Below the pieces are notes generated by a model. The model did no database searches and was not told where the DNA came from. It was given only the letters and a program-made list of their open reading frames with translations. This document shows, in pieces, positions 8,090-14,684 of a DNA stretch of 15,898 nt (the stretch's first letter is position 1; the number at the start of each line of letters is the position of its first letter). Origin of the DNA: an uncultured Candidatus Saccharibacteria bacterium (GTDB lineage Bacteria > Patescibacteriota > Saccharimonadia > Saccharimonadales > Saccharimonadaceae); contig CALHQH010000043.1 in NCBI GenBank assembly GCA_938036625.1, positions 1 to 15,898 on the forward strand, in the 5' to 3' direction. A program made the position numbers and the translations under genes.

Positions 8090-9004
8090 TTAGTTATTCG
8101 CACCCTCTATTCTGATATTTCCTGATGTACGACGCATATCATCAGTAATGGGTGATCTATAGATATTGCCGAGTAGTATGTCACAAACTACCCTTACATC
8201 AGCAGGCCTTTTTAGTAAAATCTTATCATTTTGCACTTCCACCCCTAATGCTCCTTTTTCGATGCTATTTACTACATCAATGGTCTTCTTCTTGCAATTA
8301 TTGCTATTATCATACAAACCAATTTCAGGGTCGTCGGTAATAGCGGCAATACGTTTTACAATACCAGAGTTAATTTTGTCTGGCGTTATACTCTTGTCTA
8401 CTTCGAATATATCAAGTTCAAGAAATTTCCGAACCTCTTCCTCACTCGCATCCCTATAATATTCGTTTATACCGGGGAACAAGCTATTGACAGTTCTAAA
8501 GCTTCTGAAGTAGAGCTTATTCTCGTCCCCCTTGTAAAAGGCATCTATTTTTGATGGGTTAAACTCAATTCCAGCCGCTTGACTCCTAATCTGAGCTTGC
8601 TTCAAATCAAGTTTTTTAATTGGCCCAATCTCGATAATAAATTTATTTTTAATAACAAAACTTGGGGTAATTTTTGTAAACAATATGTCACATCCATCCA
8701 CGCCAAAAATACAATCCACTTTACTGTAACAATCACCTCTTATTTGATTTATTGACGCCATAGATCTACTTGCCTCAATATATCCACCAAGCATTTCTTC
8801 TTTTTTATCAGTATCAACCAGCTCTATATAAAACCACTCTTCATCTTCGAGGGCATACTGAGGGTTTGTAAACTTTATACTTTCCAGTATATTCGGGGGT
8901 TTATAGCTATCTTTAGCATCATTTCTTAAATTATCTTCCGGAGTATCTCCGATAATTACAACATATGGCTCATCTTTGAGTTTTGTGCGTGCTAATATCT
9001 TCAT
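8090..9004 (-). CDS. kwaB: Candidate KwaB-like (DUF4868) Kiwa defence protein
   Basis: A 304-residue soluble protein with no signal peptide or membrane segment. I match it by pattern to DUF4868/KwaB: an ILF...FVIKNKFIIEI strand pair (107-126), a helical middle with FRSFRTVNSLFPGINEYYRD (167-185) and a helix ending FLELDIFEVD (194-203), then a C-terminal block with IVKRIAAI (215-222), DKILLKRPADV (260-270) and an end-helix followed by RSPIT (283-287). In known Kiwa systems KwaB is the cytosolic DNA-binding effector that works with the membrane protein KwaA against phage. Support from context: the preceding gene is a four-helix membrane protein overlapping it by ATGA, and the surroundings are a type I R-M operon. 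The ATG has GGAGAT 5 nt upstream, and hsdR starts 1 nt after its stop. The gene looks clearly more AT-rich than hsdM and hsdR. Divergence is high; an unrelated protein inserted in the hsd operon remains possible. Confidence 0.55.
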   Translation of the reverse strand: MKILARTKLKDEPYVVIIGDTPEDNLRNDAKDSYKPPNILESIKFTNPQYALEDEEWFYIELVDTDKKEEMLGGYIEASRSMASINQIRGDCYSKVDCIFGVDGCDILFTKITPSFVIKNKFIIEIGPIKKLDLKQAQIRSQAAGIEFNPSKIDAFYKGDENKLYFRSFRTVNSLFPGINEYYRDASEEEVRKFLELDIFEVDKSITPDKINSGIVKRIAAITDDPEIGLYDNSNNCKKKTIDVVNSIEKGALGVEVQNDKILLKRPADVRVVCDILLGNIYRSPITDDMRRTSGNIRIEGANN

Positions 9005-9597
9005 TTTATCTCCATGTAGGTATAGTTGTTTATTCGCAAAAGCGAATCCATGTGTTGTGTGTTTTTCATGTCTTGTCGTCGAGTAATAAGCGTGTACGTA
9101 CCCCCATCTTCTGCTTTAATCTCATAGAACCTAAATTTTAGCAATAGCCAAATAGGGTTAAAGTACAAAATACGCTCAATTTTTCTCCAAAAGATAAATA
9201 GCAACAACATTGTTACTACACCAACCGCATCAACCATATTAAAACCTGATGCCACCATTTTCCCGTCAAAATCAGCCGAAGCAACACCCATAGATACAAC
9301 AAACAATCCTATATAGGTTGGGACAGCCACACTCTCAAGGGGCTTTATTTCTGCAATAGTGAAGCTACCGGTGTTACTAAAATACCGCTTTGCTAAATAT
9401 GTACTGATATAAGCAATACCATAGATGCCGAAAATACACACAATATTTCTTACTACAAACATAACAAAAGCACTAGGAAACAACCCGATCATCTCCCAGC
9501 TCACATATGGAATATCCTGACGAATCAATAGATAACATAAAATAACCCCTGAAAATGAGCTTATGGACAGGATTAGGGATGAAAGATATTCTTTCAT
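9001..9597 (-). CDS. kwaA: Candidate KwaA-like four-helix membrane protein (Kiwa)
   Basis: A 198-residue membrane protein with four predicted helices at about 7-25, 42-66, 88-107 and 120-137, followed by a cytosolic tail of about 60 residues. The tail has FNPIW (146-150), FRFYEI (155-160), a strand GGTYTLITRR (165-174) and an ending of the type INNYTYME. A four-helix membrane protein directly before a DUF4868-like gene is the organisation of Kiwa, where KwaA senses events at the membrane and holds KwaB; the sensor role here is inferred. The ATG overlaps the hsdS stop as ATGA, with AAGGAT 7 nt upstream, and its own stop overlaps the next ATG as ATGA, so it is translationally coupled on both sides. 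Base composition is AT-rich relative to hsdM and hsdR. The topology is secure; the family name depends mainly on the pairing and should be tested. Confidence 0.5.
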   Translation of the reverse strand: MKEYLSSLILSISSFSGVILCYLLIRQDIPYVSWEMIGLFPSAFVMFVVRNIVCIFGIYGIAYISTYLAKRYFSNTGSFTIAEIKPLESVAVPTYIGLFVVSMGVASADFDGKMVASGFNMVDAVGVVTMLLLFIFWRKIERILYFNPIWLLLKFRFYEIKAEDGGTYTLITRRQDMKNTQHMDSLLRINNYTYMEIK

Positions 9598-10754
9598 ACA
9601 AACATCCTTTGCAGTAATCCCTTTCTAAATTGTTTTGTTTTATCTAGTTGCTGGCGAGTGAGGGTAATTTTTTCATCTAGAGCAGCAAGGAAGGTAGCAA
9701 TTTTTTGCTGTTCTTCGAATACAGACACCTTCAATTTTGCCTTTGAAAAGTCCCTATAGTACACATGTGGAATAGTGCTGCCAGTGATATATTTAGAGAA
9801 ATCTATGCCCTGAAGCACATAGTGTAGATAGCCTGCATCTATGCCTTGCCTTGGCAATAAAACAGTCAATGTACTTAACACCGAAGTCTCACCTTTACAC
9901 CAAAGAAGGCGACCAGCTCCTGCACCGTCCTTAACGATAGCAGTATACGGCTGTTCATGTTGAAATGATTTTACATAGCCCGCAATACCAGAAGCACCAT
10001 AGACCGCATAGCCTTCAAAGCTATCAGATAGCTGGCTAGCAGTAATTGTAGAGGGCTTATTTACAGTTATCTCCCCTAACCGCTTCTCTTGCCATACTGG
10101 GAAGCGTGAGCCGTCTGGGCGAGTGAAGCGGAGCTGCTGGCTAAATAGCTGCTGCATAACACCGCGCTTGTACGCCTCTAGCTGCTGCACCTTGCGCTCT
10201 AGCAGCGCCACCCGCTTGTCCACCGCAGCAAGGAATGCAGCAATTTTTTGCTGTTCGGCTGCACCGGGTGCTATTAATTTTATATCAAAGAAATCATCAA
10301 CAGATATATTAAGCAAACCGTGATTACGAGCGCCTTCCTGTGCAATCTTTTGGATCTCTCTATTATGTTTACCCGATTCAAAGTACTGATCAAAGAAGGC
10401 TTCACCCCCTGGTTCCTTTAAAGAGAAACAAATATACAATGTAGAAACCACTCCTTTATCTTGGGCAAGGCGCTTAATAGCGCCTACTGGGTAACCCTTC
10501 GAGTAACTTTTGTTATAAGCGTAGTCATTTTCATGTAATAAATAGTAGCCTTGCACGTCCTTTGCTGCTACAATCTTGGAAAAAAATTTATCCTGACTAA
10601 CGAAACCATGCTGTGCAGATATCGTTAAGATATTTTGGTTGTTCTCCTTATTTTTACTCGTAACACGACAAAATATATCTTTGAATTTAATCTCTCTCCA
10701 CTCACCCGTAAATTCTGGGAATCGCAGCTGGGGTGTCCGCTTTGTAGCGTTCAT
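9594..10754 (-). CDS. hsdS: Type I restriction-modification specificity subunit (HsdS)
   Basis: Counted from the ATG at 10754 the protein has 386 residues. It has two target recognition domains (about 15-165 and 220-345), each followed by a conserved helical spacer. The spacers are near-repeats: EQQKIAAFLAAVDKRVALLE in the middle and EQQKIATFLAALDEKITLTR at the end. HsdS binds the two halves of a bipartite site and docks two HsdM and two HsdR subunits. Both domains and spacers are present, so it should be functional. The ATG shares its A with the hsdM stop (TGATG); a GTG at 10757 would add one residue and cannot be excluded. The two spacer-coding stretches are nearly identical at DNA level over 32 bp, which allows recombination between domains. 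The first recognition domain looks AT-rich, usual for these exchangeable modules. The recognition site cannot be predicted from sequence alone. Confidence 0.94.
   Translation of the reverse strand: MNATKRTPQLRFPEFTGEWREIKFKDIFCRVTSKNKENNQNILTISAQHGFVSQDKFFSKIVAAKDVQGYYLLHENDYAYNKSYSKGYPVGAIKRLAQDKGVVSTLYICFSLKEPGGEAFFDQYFESGKHNREIQKIAQEGARNHGLLNISVDDFFDIKLIAPGAAEQQKIAAFLAAVDKRVALLERKVQQLEAYKRGVMQQLFSQQLRFTRPDGSRFPVWQEKRLGEITVNKPSTITASQLSDSFEGYAVYGASGIAGYVKSFQHEQPYTAIVKDGAGAGRLLWCKGETSVLSTLTVLLPRQGIDAGYLHYVLQGIDFSKYITGSTIPHVYYRDFSKAKLKVSVFEEQQKIATFLAALDEKITLTRQQLDKTKQFRKGLLQRMFV
9682..9713 (-). repeat. 32-bp direct repeat in hsdS (copy in C-terminal spacer)
   Basis: This matches 10225-10256 in 30 of 32 positions. 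It encodes the start of the conserved helix (EQQKIATFLAA) after the second recognition domain. A match that long between the two spacers of one hsdS is a potential site for homologous exchange or domain loss. Confidence 0.85.
10225..10256 (-). repeat. 32-bp direct repeat in hsdS (copy in central spacer)
   Basis: Partner of the copy at 9682-9713, differing at two positions. It encodes EQQKIAAFLAA after the first recognition domain. The distance between copies is 543 bp, a multiple of three, so recombination between them would remove one recognition domain in frame. Confidence 0.85.
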
Positions 10755-12295
10755 CACTCCACGCCCTCAATCCCCAGTTCCTGGCAAAAGGCAGCAATGG
10801 TTTTATCTACCTCGGCCAGCTGGGTATTAATTTGGCGAATGTCATGCGCGGTGGCGGTAAGGTCGATTGGCGCCTCTTCTTCAAAGGAATCTACATAGCG
10901 CGGGATATTGAGGTTGTAGTCATTCTCAGCTAGCTCAGCTGGCTCAGCGATGTGGCTGTATTTATCTACCTCTGCCCAGTTAGCGTACGTATCTATAATC
11001 TTATTAATATTATCTGCGCCTAATTGGTTTTGGTTCTTGCCCTTAATAAATTCACGGCTGGCATCAATAAACAGCACGCTGGTGTGTATGCGGCACTTTT
11101 TAAATACCAAAATACAAGCCGGAATGCTGGTGCCGTAGAACAAATTTGCCGGCAGCCCAATCACTGCATCAAGCAAATTCCGCTCGATAATGTGCTGGCG
11201 AATCACACCTTCTGCCGCGCCGCGGAATAGCGCCCCATGCGGCATAACAACCGCCATGGTGCCATTATCCGCCAGGTGGTGCAACATGTGGGTAATGAAA
11301 GCATAGTCTGCCTTGCTACTTGGCGCCAACCTACCCCATGGGCTAAAGCGTTCATCATTCGCATGCAATGGGTTTTTATCACCCGCCCACTTGGCACTAA
11401 AGGGTGGGTTGGCCACCACCGCCTCAAAGCGCTGGCTCAGATGCTGTGGGTGCTCAAGCGTATCATCGTTCTTGATATCAAACGCATCAAAGTGAATATC
11501 GTGCAAAATCATATTCATGCGGGCTAGGTTGTAGGTGGTACCGTTCATTTCCTGGCCAAAATATTCACTCACCTGGGCATGCCGCCCAATTCGTAGGAGC
11601 AGGGAGCCCGAGCCGCAAGTTGGGTCATACACACTCCGAATACGCGTTTTGCCCAGCGTCACGATGCGCGCAAGAACTTCGCTTACCTCTTGTGGCGTGT
11701 AGAATTCACCGGCCTTCTTGCCTGCACCACTAGCGAACTGGCTAATAAGATATTCGTAGGCGTCACCCAAAATATCGATTTGGCTATTGCCTAGCTGGAA
11801 GTCGATAGTGCCGAGGTGGCGCAGCACTTTAGCAATTAGCTCAGCACGCTCACCCACAGTTTTACCAAGCTTGGTAGAGTTAAGATCTAGCTCAGAAAAC
11901 AGGTGGTCAAAATCATCCTGGCTGCCGGTGCCGATAGTACTCTGCTCTATATGGTTCAAAATAGCCTGCAAATCTTCGATAAAATCACTCAAATCAGTGC
12001 GCTCTGCCATTCGCGTAAAAAGCTCACTTGGCAACAAGAAATACCCCAAGCTATCGAGCGCGGCACTACGGATTTCATGAATAAAATCAGCATCCGTATC
12101 ATTCAGCCGGCAGTACGTTGTGCCCTCGGCCTCTAGCAGTCCATCTGCATAGAGCTCAAGCTTTTCAGATAGATATTTATAGAAAATAAAGCCAAGAATA
12201 TAGTCACGGAACTCATCGGCATTCATCTTGCCGCGCAGATCATTCGCAATATTCCATAGTGACGTTTGTAGTTGGTGTTTTTGGTCTTCAGACAT
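10754..12295 (-). CDS. hsdM: Type I restriction-modification N6-adenine methyltransferase subunit (HsdM)
   Basis: A 513-residue protein of normal family length. The N-terminal helical HsdM domain (about 5-150) is followed by the methylase: the pre-motif AGEFYTPQEV (195-204), the AdoMet-binding motif DPTCGSG (224-230) and catalytic NPPF (296-299), which marks N6-adenine methylation. With HsdS it protects the host's own sites, and with HsdR it forms the restriction complex. It is the first gene of the leftward operon. The ATG has AAAGGGG several bases upstream, and a TATAAT lies about 28 nt before the start. Its TGA overlaps the hsdS ATG by one base. All motifs are intact. Confidence 0.96.
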   Translation of the reverse strand: MSEDQKHQLQTSLWNIANDLRGKMNADEFRDYILGFIFYKYLSEKLELYADGLLEAEGTTYCRLNDTDADFIHEIRSAALDSLGYFLLPSELFTRMAERTDLSDFIEDLQAILNHIEQSTIGTGSQDDFDHLFSELDLNSTKLGKTVGERAELIAKVLRHLGTIDFQLGNSQIDILGDAYEYLISQFASGAGKKAGEFYTPQEVSEVLARIVTLGKTRIRSVYDPTCGSGSLLLRIGRHAQVSEYFGQEMNGTTYNLARMNMILHDIHFDAFDIKNDDTLEHPQHLSQRFEAVVANPPFSAKWAGDKNPLHANDERFSPWGRLAPSSKADYAFITHMLHHLADNGTMAVVMPHGALFRGAAEGVIRQHIIERNLLDAVIGLPANLFYGTSIPACILVFKKCRIHTSVLFIDASREFIKGKNQNQLGADNINKIIDTYANWAEVDKYSHIAEPAELAENDYNLNIPRYVDSFEEEAPIDLTATAHDIRQINTQLAEVDKTIAAFCQELGIEGVE

Positions 12296-12322
12296 TCATT
12301 TCCCCTTTGGTGATGTGTTCGT

Positions 12323-12328
12323 ATTATA
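12323..12328 (-). promoter_or_regulatory. -10 box for the hsdM-hsdS-kwaA-kwaB-hsdR operon
   Basis: On the minus strand, a perfect TATAAT at 12328-12323 lies about 28 nt before the hsdM ATG, giving a leader of roughly 20 nt with AAAGGGG as Shine-Dalgarno. The -35 region at normal spacing is poor. Unlike the two plus-strand single-gene promoters nearby, this message has a normal leader. No other promoter is evident up to the YggU-like gene. Confidence 0.5.
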
Positions 12329-12460
12329 CACCGAAAACTTTGGTTTCCTACAGCTTGCTGCGTTCTTGTTCTTTACGATTATCCCCTGTTGTCATGCCCC
12401 TCATTATACTGCAAGCAAGCCTAATTAACGAGGCTGGTTTGAGCACCTTATCGTCGTCGG

Positions 12461-12490
12461 TTGTTCCCCCACCCCACAGTCTGCTACAAT
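12461..12490 (+). promoter_or_regulatory. Promoter giving a leaderless mRNA for the GIY-YIG-type gene
   Basis: TTGTTC (12461-12466) and TACAAT (12485-12490) are 18 nt apart, with TGC directly before the -10 (extended -10). The -10 ends exactly 6 nt before the ATG at 12497, the same geometry as upstream of the deacetylase. An upstream in-frame start at 12461 would lie within the -35 box, which is why 12497 is preferred. Confidence 0.6.
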
Positions 12491-12496
12491 AAAACC

Positions 12497-13126
12497 ATGT
12501 CCGAGCCGCGCGGAGTGATTTATGTTATGACCAGTGCCATTGATGGCTTGGTCAAGATTGGCAAGACCAGCGCCGACCGCTTTGAGGCGCGTATGCAGTA
12601 TCTCGAGTCCAACGGCTATTCTAATATCACTGGGCTGCAGCGGCTGGTCGCCATTGAGGTAGATAATTACCACAAAAAGGAACAGCTCCTGCACGAAGTC
12701 TTTAGCAAGCACCGCATTGGCCGGAGCGAGTTCTTTGCGCTCGATGAGTATCTTATCCAGCGGCTGCTGCTCGCCCTTGATGGTACGCAAATTTACCCCA
12801 AGCCTGCCCAATCCACTAGCAAAGCCGACTCGTTCGAAGCCGTTACCACCGCGCACCAGCAAGACCAGCGCTTTAGCTTTTACAAAAAGGGTATCGACAA
12901 GGGCGCGAGCATCCACTTTATTAAAGACCCAGCCATCACCGCCATTGTGGCCGGCCCACGCGAAGCATCCTACGGCGGCAAAACCTGGCGCCTGTCTGCC
13001 CTGACCCGCCTGATCTACACCCAGCGCGGCGAAGTCAACAACTCCGGTGCATACCGCGGCGCCGACCACTGGGCGTATGGCGGAGTGAAGCTGACGAAGT
13101 TGGTGGATAAGATACAGAGCCAATGA
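12497..13126 (+). CDS. T5orf172 / GIY-YIG-type nuclease-like protein with C-terminal DUF4357/RAMA-like domain
   Basis: Counted from the ATG at 12497 the protein has 209 residues. Residues 6-84 follow the T5orf172 pattern of the GIY-YIG superfamily: VIYVM (7-11), LVKIGKT (18-24), an Arg-containing helix (RFEAR), a Glu-bearing helix (KKEQLLHEVF) and SEFFALD. After a linker, the last 70 or so residues (GASIHF, GGKTWRLSALTRL, a Trp-Tyr-Gly end) resemble the DUF4357/RAMA-type module found on DNA-modification-associated proteins; this is pattern recognition. The domain is a DNA-cleaving fold in homing and repair enzymes, but the T5orf172 branch is poorly characterised. It is divergent from hsdM with 200 bp between, which suggests a link to the R-M island, and it has its own leaderless promoter. 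No terminator is clear after it. Confidence 0.8.
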   Translation: MSEPRGVIYVMTSAIDGLVKIGKTSADRFEARMQYLESNGYSNITGLQRLVAIEVDNYHKKEQLLHEVFSKHRIGRSEFFALDEYLIQRLLLALDGTQIYPKPAQSTSKADSFEAVTTAHQQDQRFSFYKKGIDKGASIHFIKDPAITAIVAGPREASYGGKTWRLSALTRLIYTQRGEVNNSGAYRGADHWAYGGVKLTKLVDKIQSQ

Positions 13127-13251
13127 CACACTCTCGTTGTTTCAGGTGTCGATCTTTGCTGAATCAAACTCAATCCCGGTCACAGGGCGCTTAATGAGGT
13201 AAGCCCATCAATCGAGCTACCAAGCAAAAGATAATCAAGAAAACCTCTCTA

Positions 13252-13281
13252 TTGACAGATTTGTTATCGTTTTAATATACT
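13252..13281 (+). promoter_or_regulatory. Sigma70-type promoter of the TetR-flavoprotein operon
   Basis: A perfect TTGACA at 13252-13257 and TATACT at 13276-13281 are 18 nt apart. Predicted transcription starts near 13288, inside the left arm of the operator, leaving a leader of about 50 nt with AAGGAGGT. It is the strongest-looking promoter in the window. The 125 bp before it, back to the GIY-YIG-type gene stop, hold nothing I recognise. Confidence 0.75.
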
Positions 13282-13282
13282 A

Positions 13283-13310
13283 TGAATGAATATAAAAATT
13301 TATTCATTCA
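13283..13310. promoter_or_regulatory. Perfect 10+10 bp operator for the TetR-family regulator
   Basis: TGAATGAATA (13283-13292) and its exact reverse complement TATTCATTCA (13301-13310) are separated by 8 AT-rich bases. The site covers the predicted transcription start just downstream of the -10. TetR/AcrR repressors bind inverted repeats of this size, so autorepression with release by a ligand is the likely mode. The sequence shows the palindrome; the regulator assignment rests on position. Confidence 0.75.
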
Positions 13311-13339
13311 GAGTATTCTAACGAAGGAGGTCACGAGCA

Positions 13340-13915
13340 TTGGACAAGAAGCAAGCATTAAAAACAGCCGCCTATGATGTCTTCTCAAAAAAGGGTTATA
13401 AGGAGGCCGGGATCTCAGAAATTGCAAAACGTGCTGGCGTAGCAGTTGGTTCTTTTTATAACTACTACAGCAGCAAGGAGGCTATCTTTTTGGATGTGTA
13501 CGTTGAGGAGAATAATCGCGTTCGCCAGGCAATGATGGATGATATCGATTGGCAGCAGGATTTGGTTGAGCTTGTAAGGCAGATTTTTGAGCAGTCACGA
13601 AACCTGGTTTCGTCCAATAAAATCCTGGCGGAATGGCATAGTCCAGCCATCTCTCGTACGCTGCGCAGCCACTACTCTTCGGGCAAAGGCAAAGCCACCA
13701 ATACCTTTCATCAGTTTTTAGTCAAGACCTTTACTAGCCGCATGGTGGCAGAAGGACATTCAGAGGAAAAGATTCAGGATATTTTACAGGTTTATAATTT
13801 GTTTTACTATATGGATGTGCACATCACTGAAGGCGATTTTCCAGGTATTAGTAGGACGCTAGAAGTACTTGCCACTAACTTTGTGAAAGGTATTTTACAT
13901 AATGAAAAGGGGTAA
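13340..13915 (+). CDS. TetR/AcrR-family transcriptional regulator
   Basis: A 191-residue protein of normal family length. The N-terminal DNA-binding domain is typical: ALKTAAYDVFSKKGY (6-20) and the helix-turn-helix ISEIAKRAGVAVGSFYNYYS (25-44). The helical C-terminal half (about 60-190) would bind an effector and dimerise; the effector cannot be read from sequence. The start is TTG at 13340, supported by a strong AAGGAGGT at 13324-13331 with 8 nt spacing. It is the first gene of a two-gene operon and overlaps or abuts the flavoprotein gene. The perfect palindrome just downstream of its own -10 is the probable binding site, so the operon should be autoregulated, and the flavoprotein is the likely target function. 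Confidence 0.93.
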   Translation: MDKKQALKTAAYDVFSKKGYKEAGISEIAKRAGVAVGSFYNYYSSKEAIFLDVYVEENNRVRQAMMDDIDWQQDLVELVRQIFEQSRNLVSSNKILAEWHSPAISRTLRSHYSSGKGKATNTFHQFLVKTFTSRMVAEGHSEEKIQDILQVYNLFYYMDVHITEGDFPGISRTLEVLATNFVKGILHNEKG

Positions 13916-14678
13916 AAAAATGGTTATCATCGTTATAGCTATTCTTGCAGTTATAGGCATTATTACTTGGGGTGTCATCGCCTACTTGGGGCGGAGCCAA
14001 ACGTTATCGGTCACATCCATCGAAAACCCTCGCGGCGATCTCTATATCATTCGCCTGGCAAAGCCTAATAATATGACGTGGAAGGCAGGCTCTTATGCCA
14101 AGATTACGCTACCCAGTACGGCATCTGGTGGTAAAAAGAATGACTATACGAGTGATCAAACAAGTCGTTGGCTGAGTATTGCCTCCAGCCCCGAGGATAA
14201 TGAAATCGTCATAGTGACCCACAATAGCGGTAGCCCTTATAAGGAGGCTTTGACTCACCTACCGGCAGGCAGCAAGGTTGAGATGAGTTGGCTAGACTCT
14301 TCTTTGTCAGTTACAAACAGCGGCGAGCCACTGGTCTGCTTTGCATCTGATGTCGGTATCTCAGCAATGCGACCAATCGTCAGGCAGTGGGCTGGCAAAC
14401 GCCCCATCGTTCTCTACCATTTAGATAAGGGAGTAACGGTCTTTGACAAAGAGCTCTCGGAATTAGCAAATAAGACAACCAATGTCACCTATGAAACCAA
14501 TGCCGGTCTTTCCCAGAGCCAAGAGCACGTTGCACAGGCAATCAATAAATATGGTAATCAAGCTCAGTATCTCTTGGCTGGACAGCCTGACGATGTAAAG
14601 GCGATGAAGAAGCTCCTTACAGACAAGAGAATTGATAGCAAGTATGTTAAATCAAGCACTTTTCGTGGGTTGAAGTAG
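13902..14678 (+). CDS. Membrane-anchored ferredoxin-reductase-like (FNR-family) flavoprotein
   Basis: A 258-residue protein: a basic N-terminus (MKRGKK), one membrane helix (about 8-29), then a compact FNR-type module. An FAD domain begins near 34, with the RxYS-like motif RWLS at 89-92 (Trp-Leu in place of x-Tyr) and GSPYKEALTHLPAGSKVEM (110-128). The NAD domain follows: VCFASDVGISAM (145-156), where the family usually has a Gly-rich turn, LLAGQPDDVKAM (224-235), and an end of the form STFRGL. No Fe-S cysteines or other fused domain are present, so a partner electron acceptor is expected. The ATG at 13902 overlaps the TetR gene by 14 nt and supplies the positive residues before the helix. 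An ATG at 13920 has a better Shine-Dalgarno sequence (AAGGGG, 7 nt away) and would remove six residues. Electron transfer at the membrane, perhaps in oxidative or redox stress, is inferred. Confidence 0.85.
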   Translation: MKRGKKMVIIVIAILAVIGIITWGVIAYLGRSQTLSVTSIENPRGDLYIIRLAKPNNMTWKAGSYAKITLPSTASGGKKNDYTSDQTSRWLSIASSPEDNEIVIVTHNSGSPYKEALTHLPAGSKVEMSWLDSSLSVTNSGEPLVCFASDVGISAMRPIVRQWAGKRPIVLYHLDKGVTVFDKELSELANKTTNVTYETNAGLSQSQEHVAQAINKYGNQAQYLLAGQPDDVKAMKKLLTDKRIDSKYVKSSTFRGLK

Positions 14679-14684
14679 TGGCTG

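Noticed and set aside
12425..13129. Minus-strand open frame of 234 codons
   Set aside because: It is exactly antisense to the T5orf172-type gene, which has clear domain motifs and its own promoter.
13190..13222. Possible hairpin between the GIY-YIG-type gene and the TetR promoter
   Set aside because: The GGGCGCTTA / TAAGCCC stem needs a two-base bulge and no T-run follows; no convincing terminator or RNA element.
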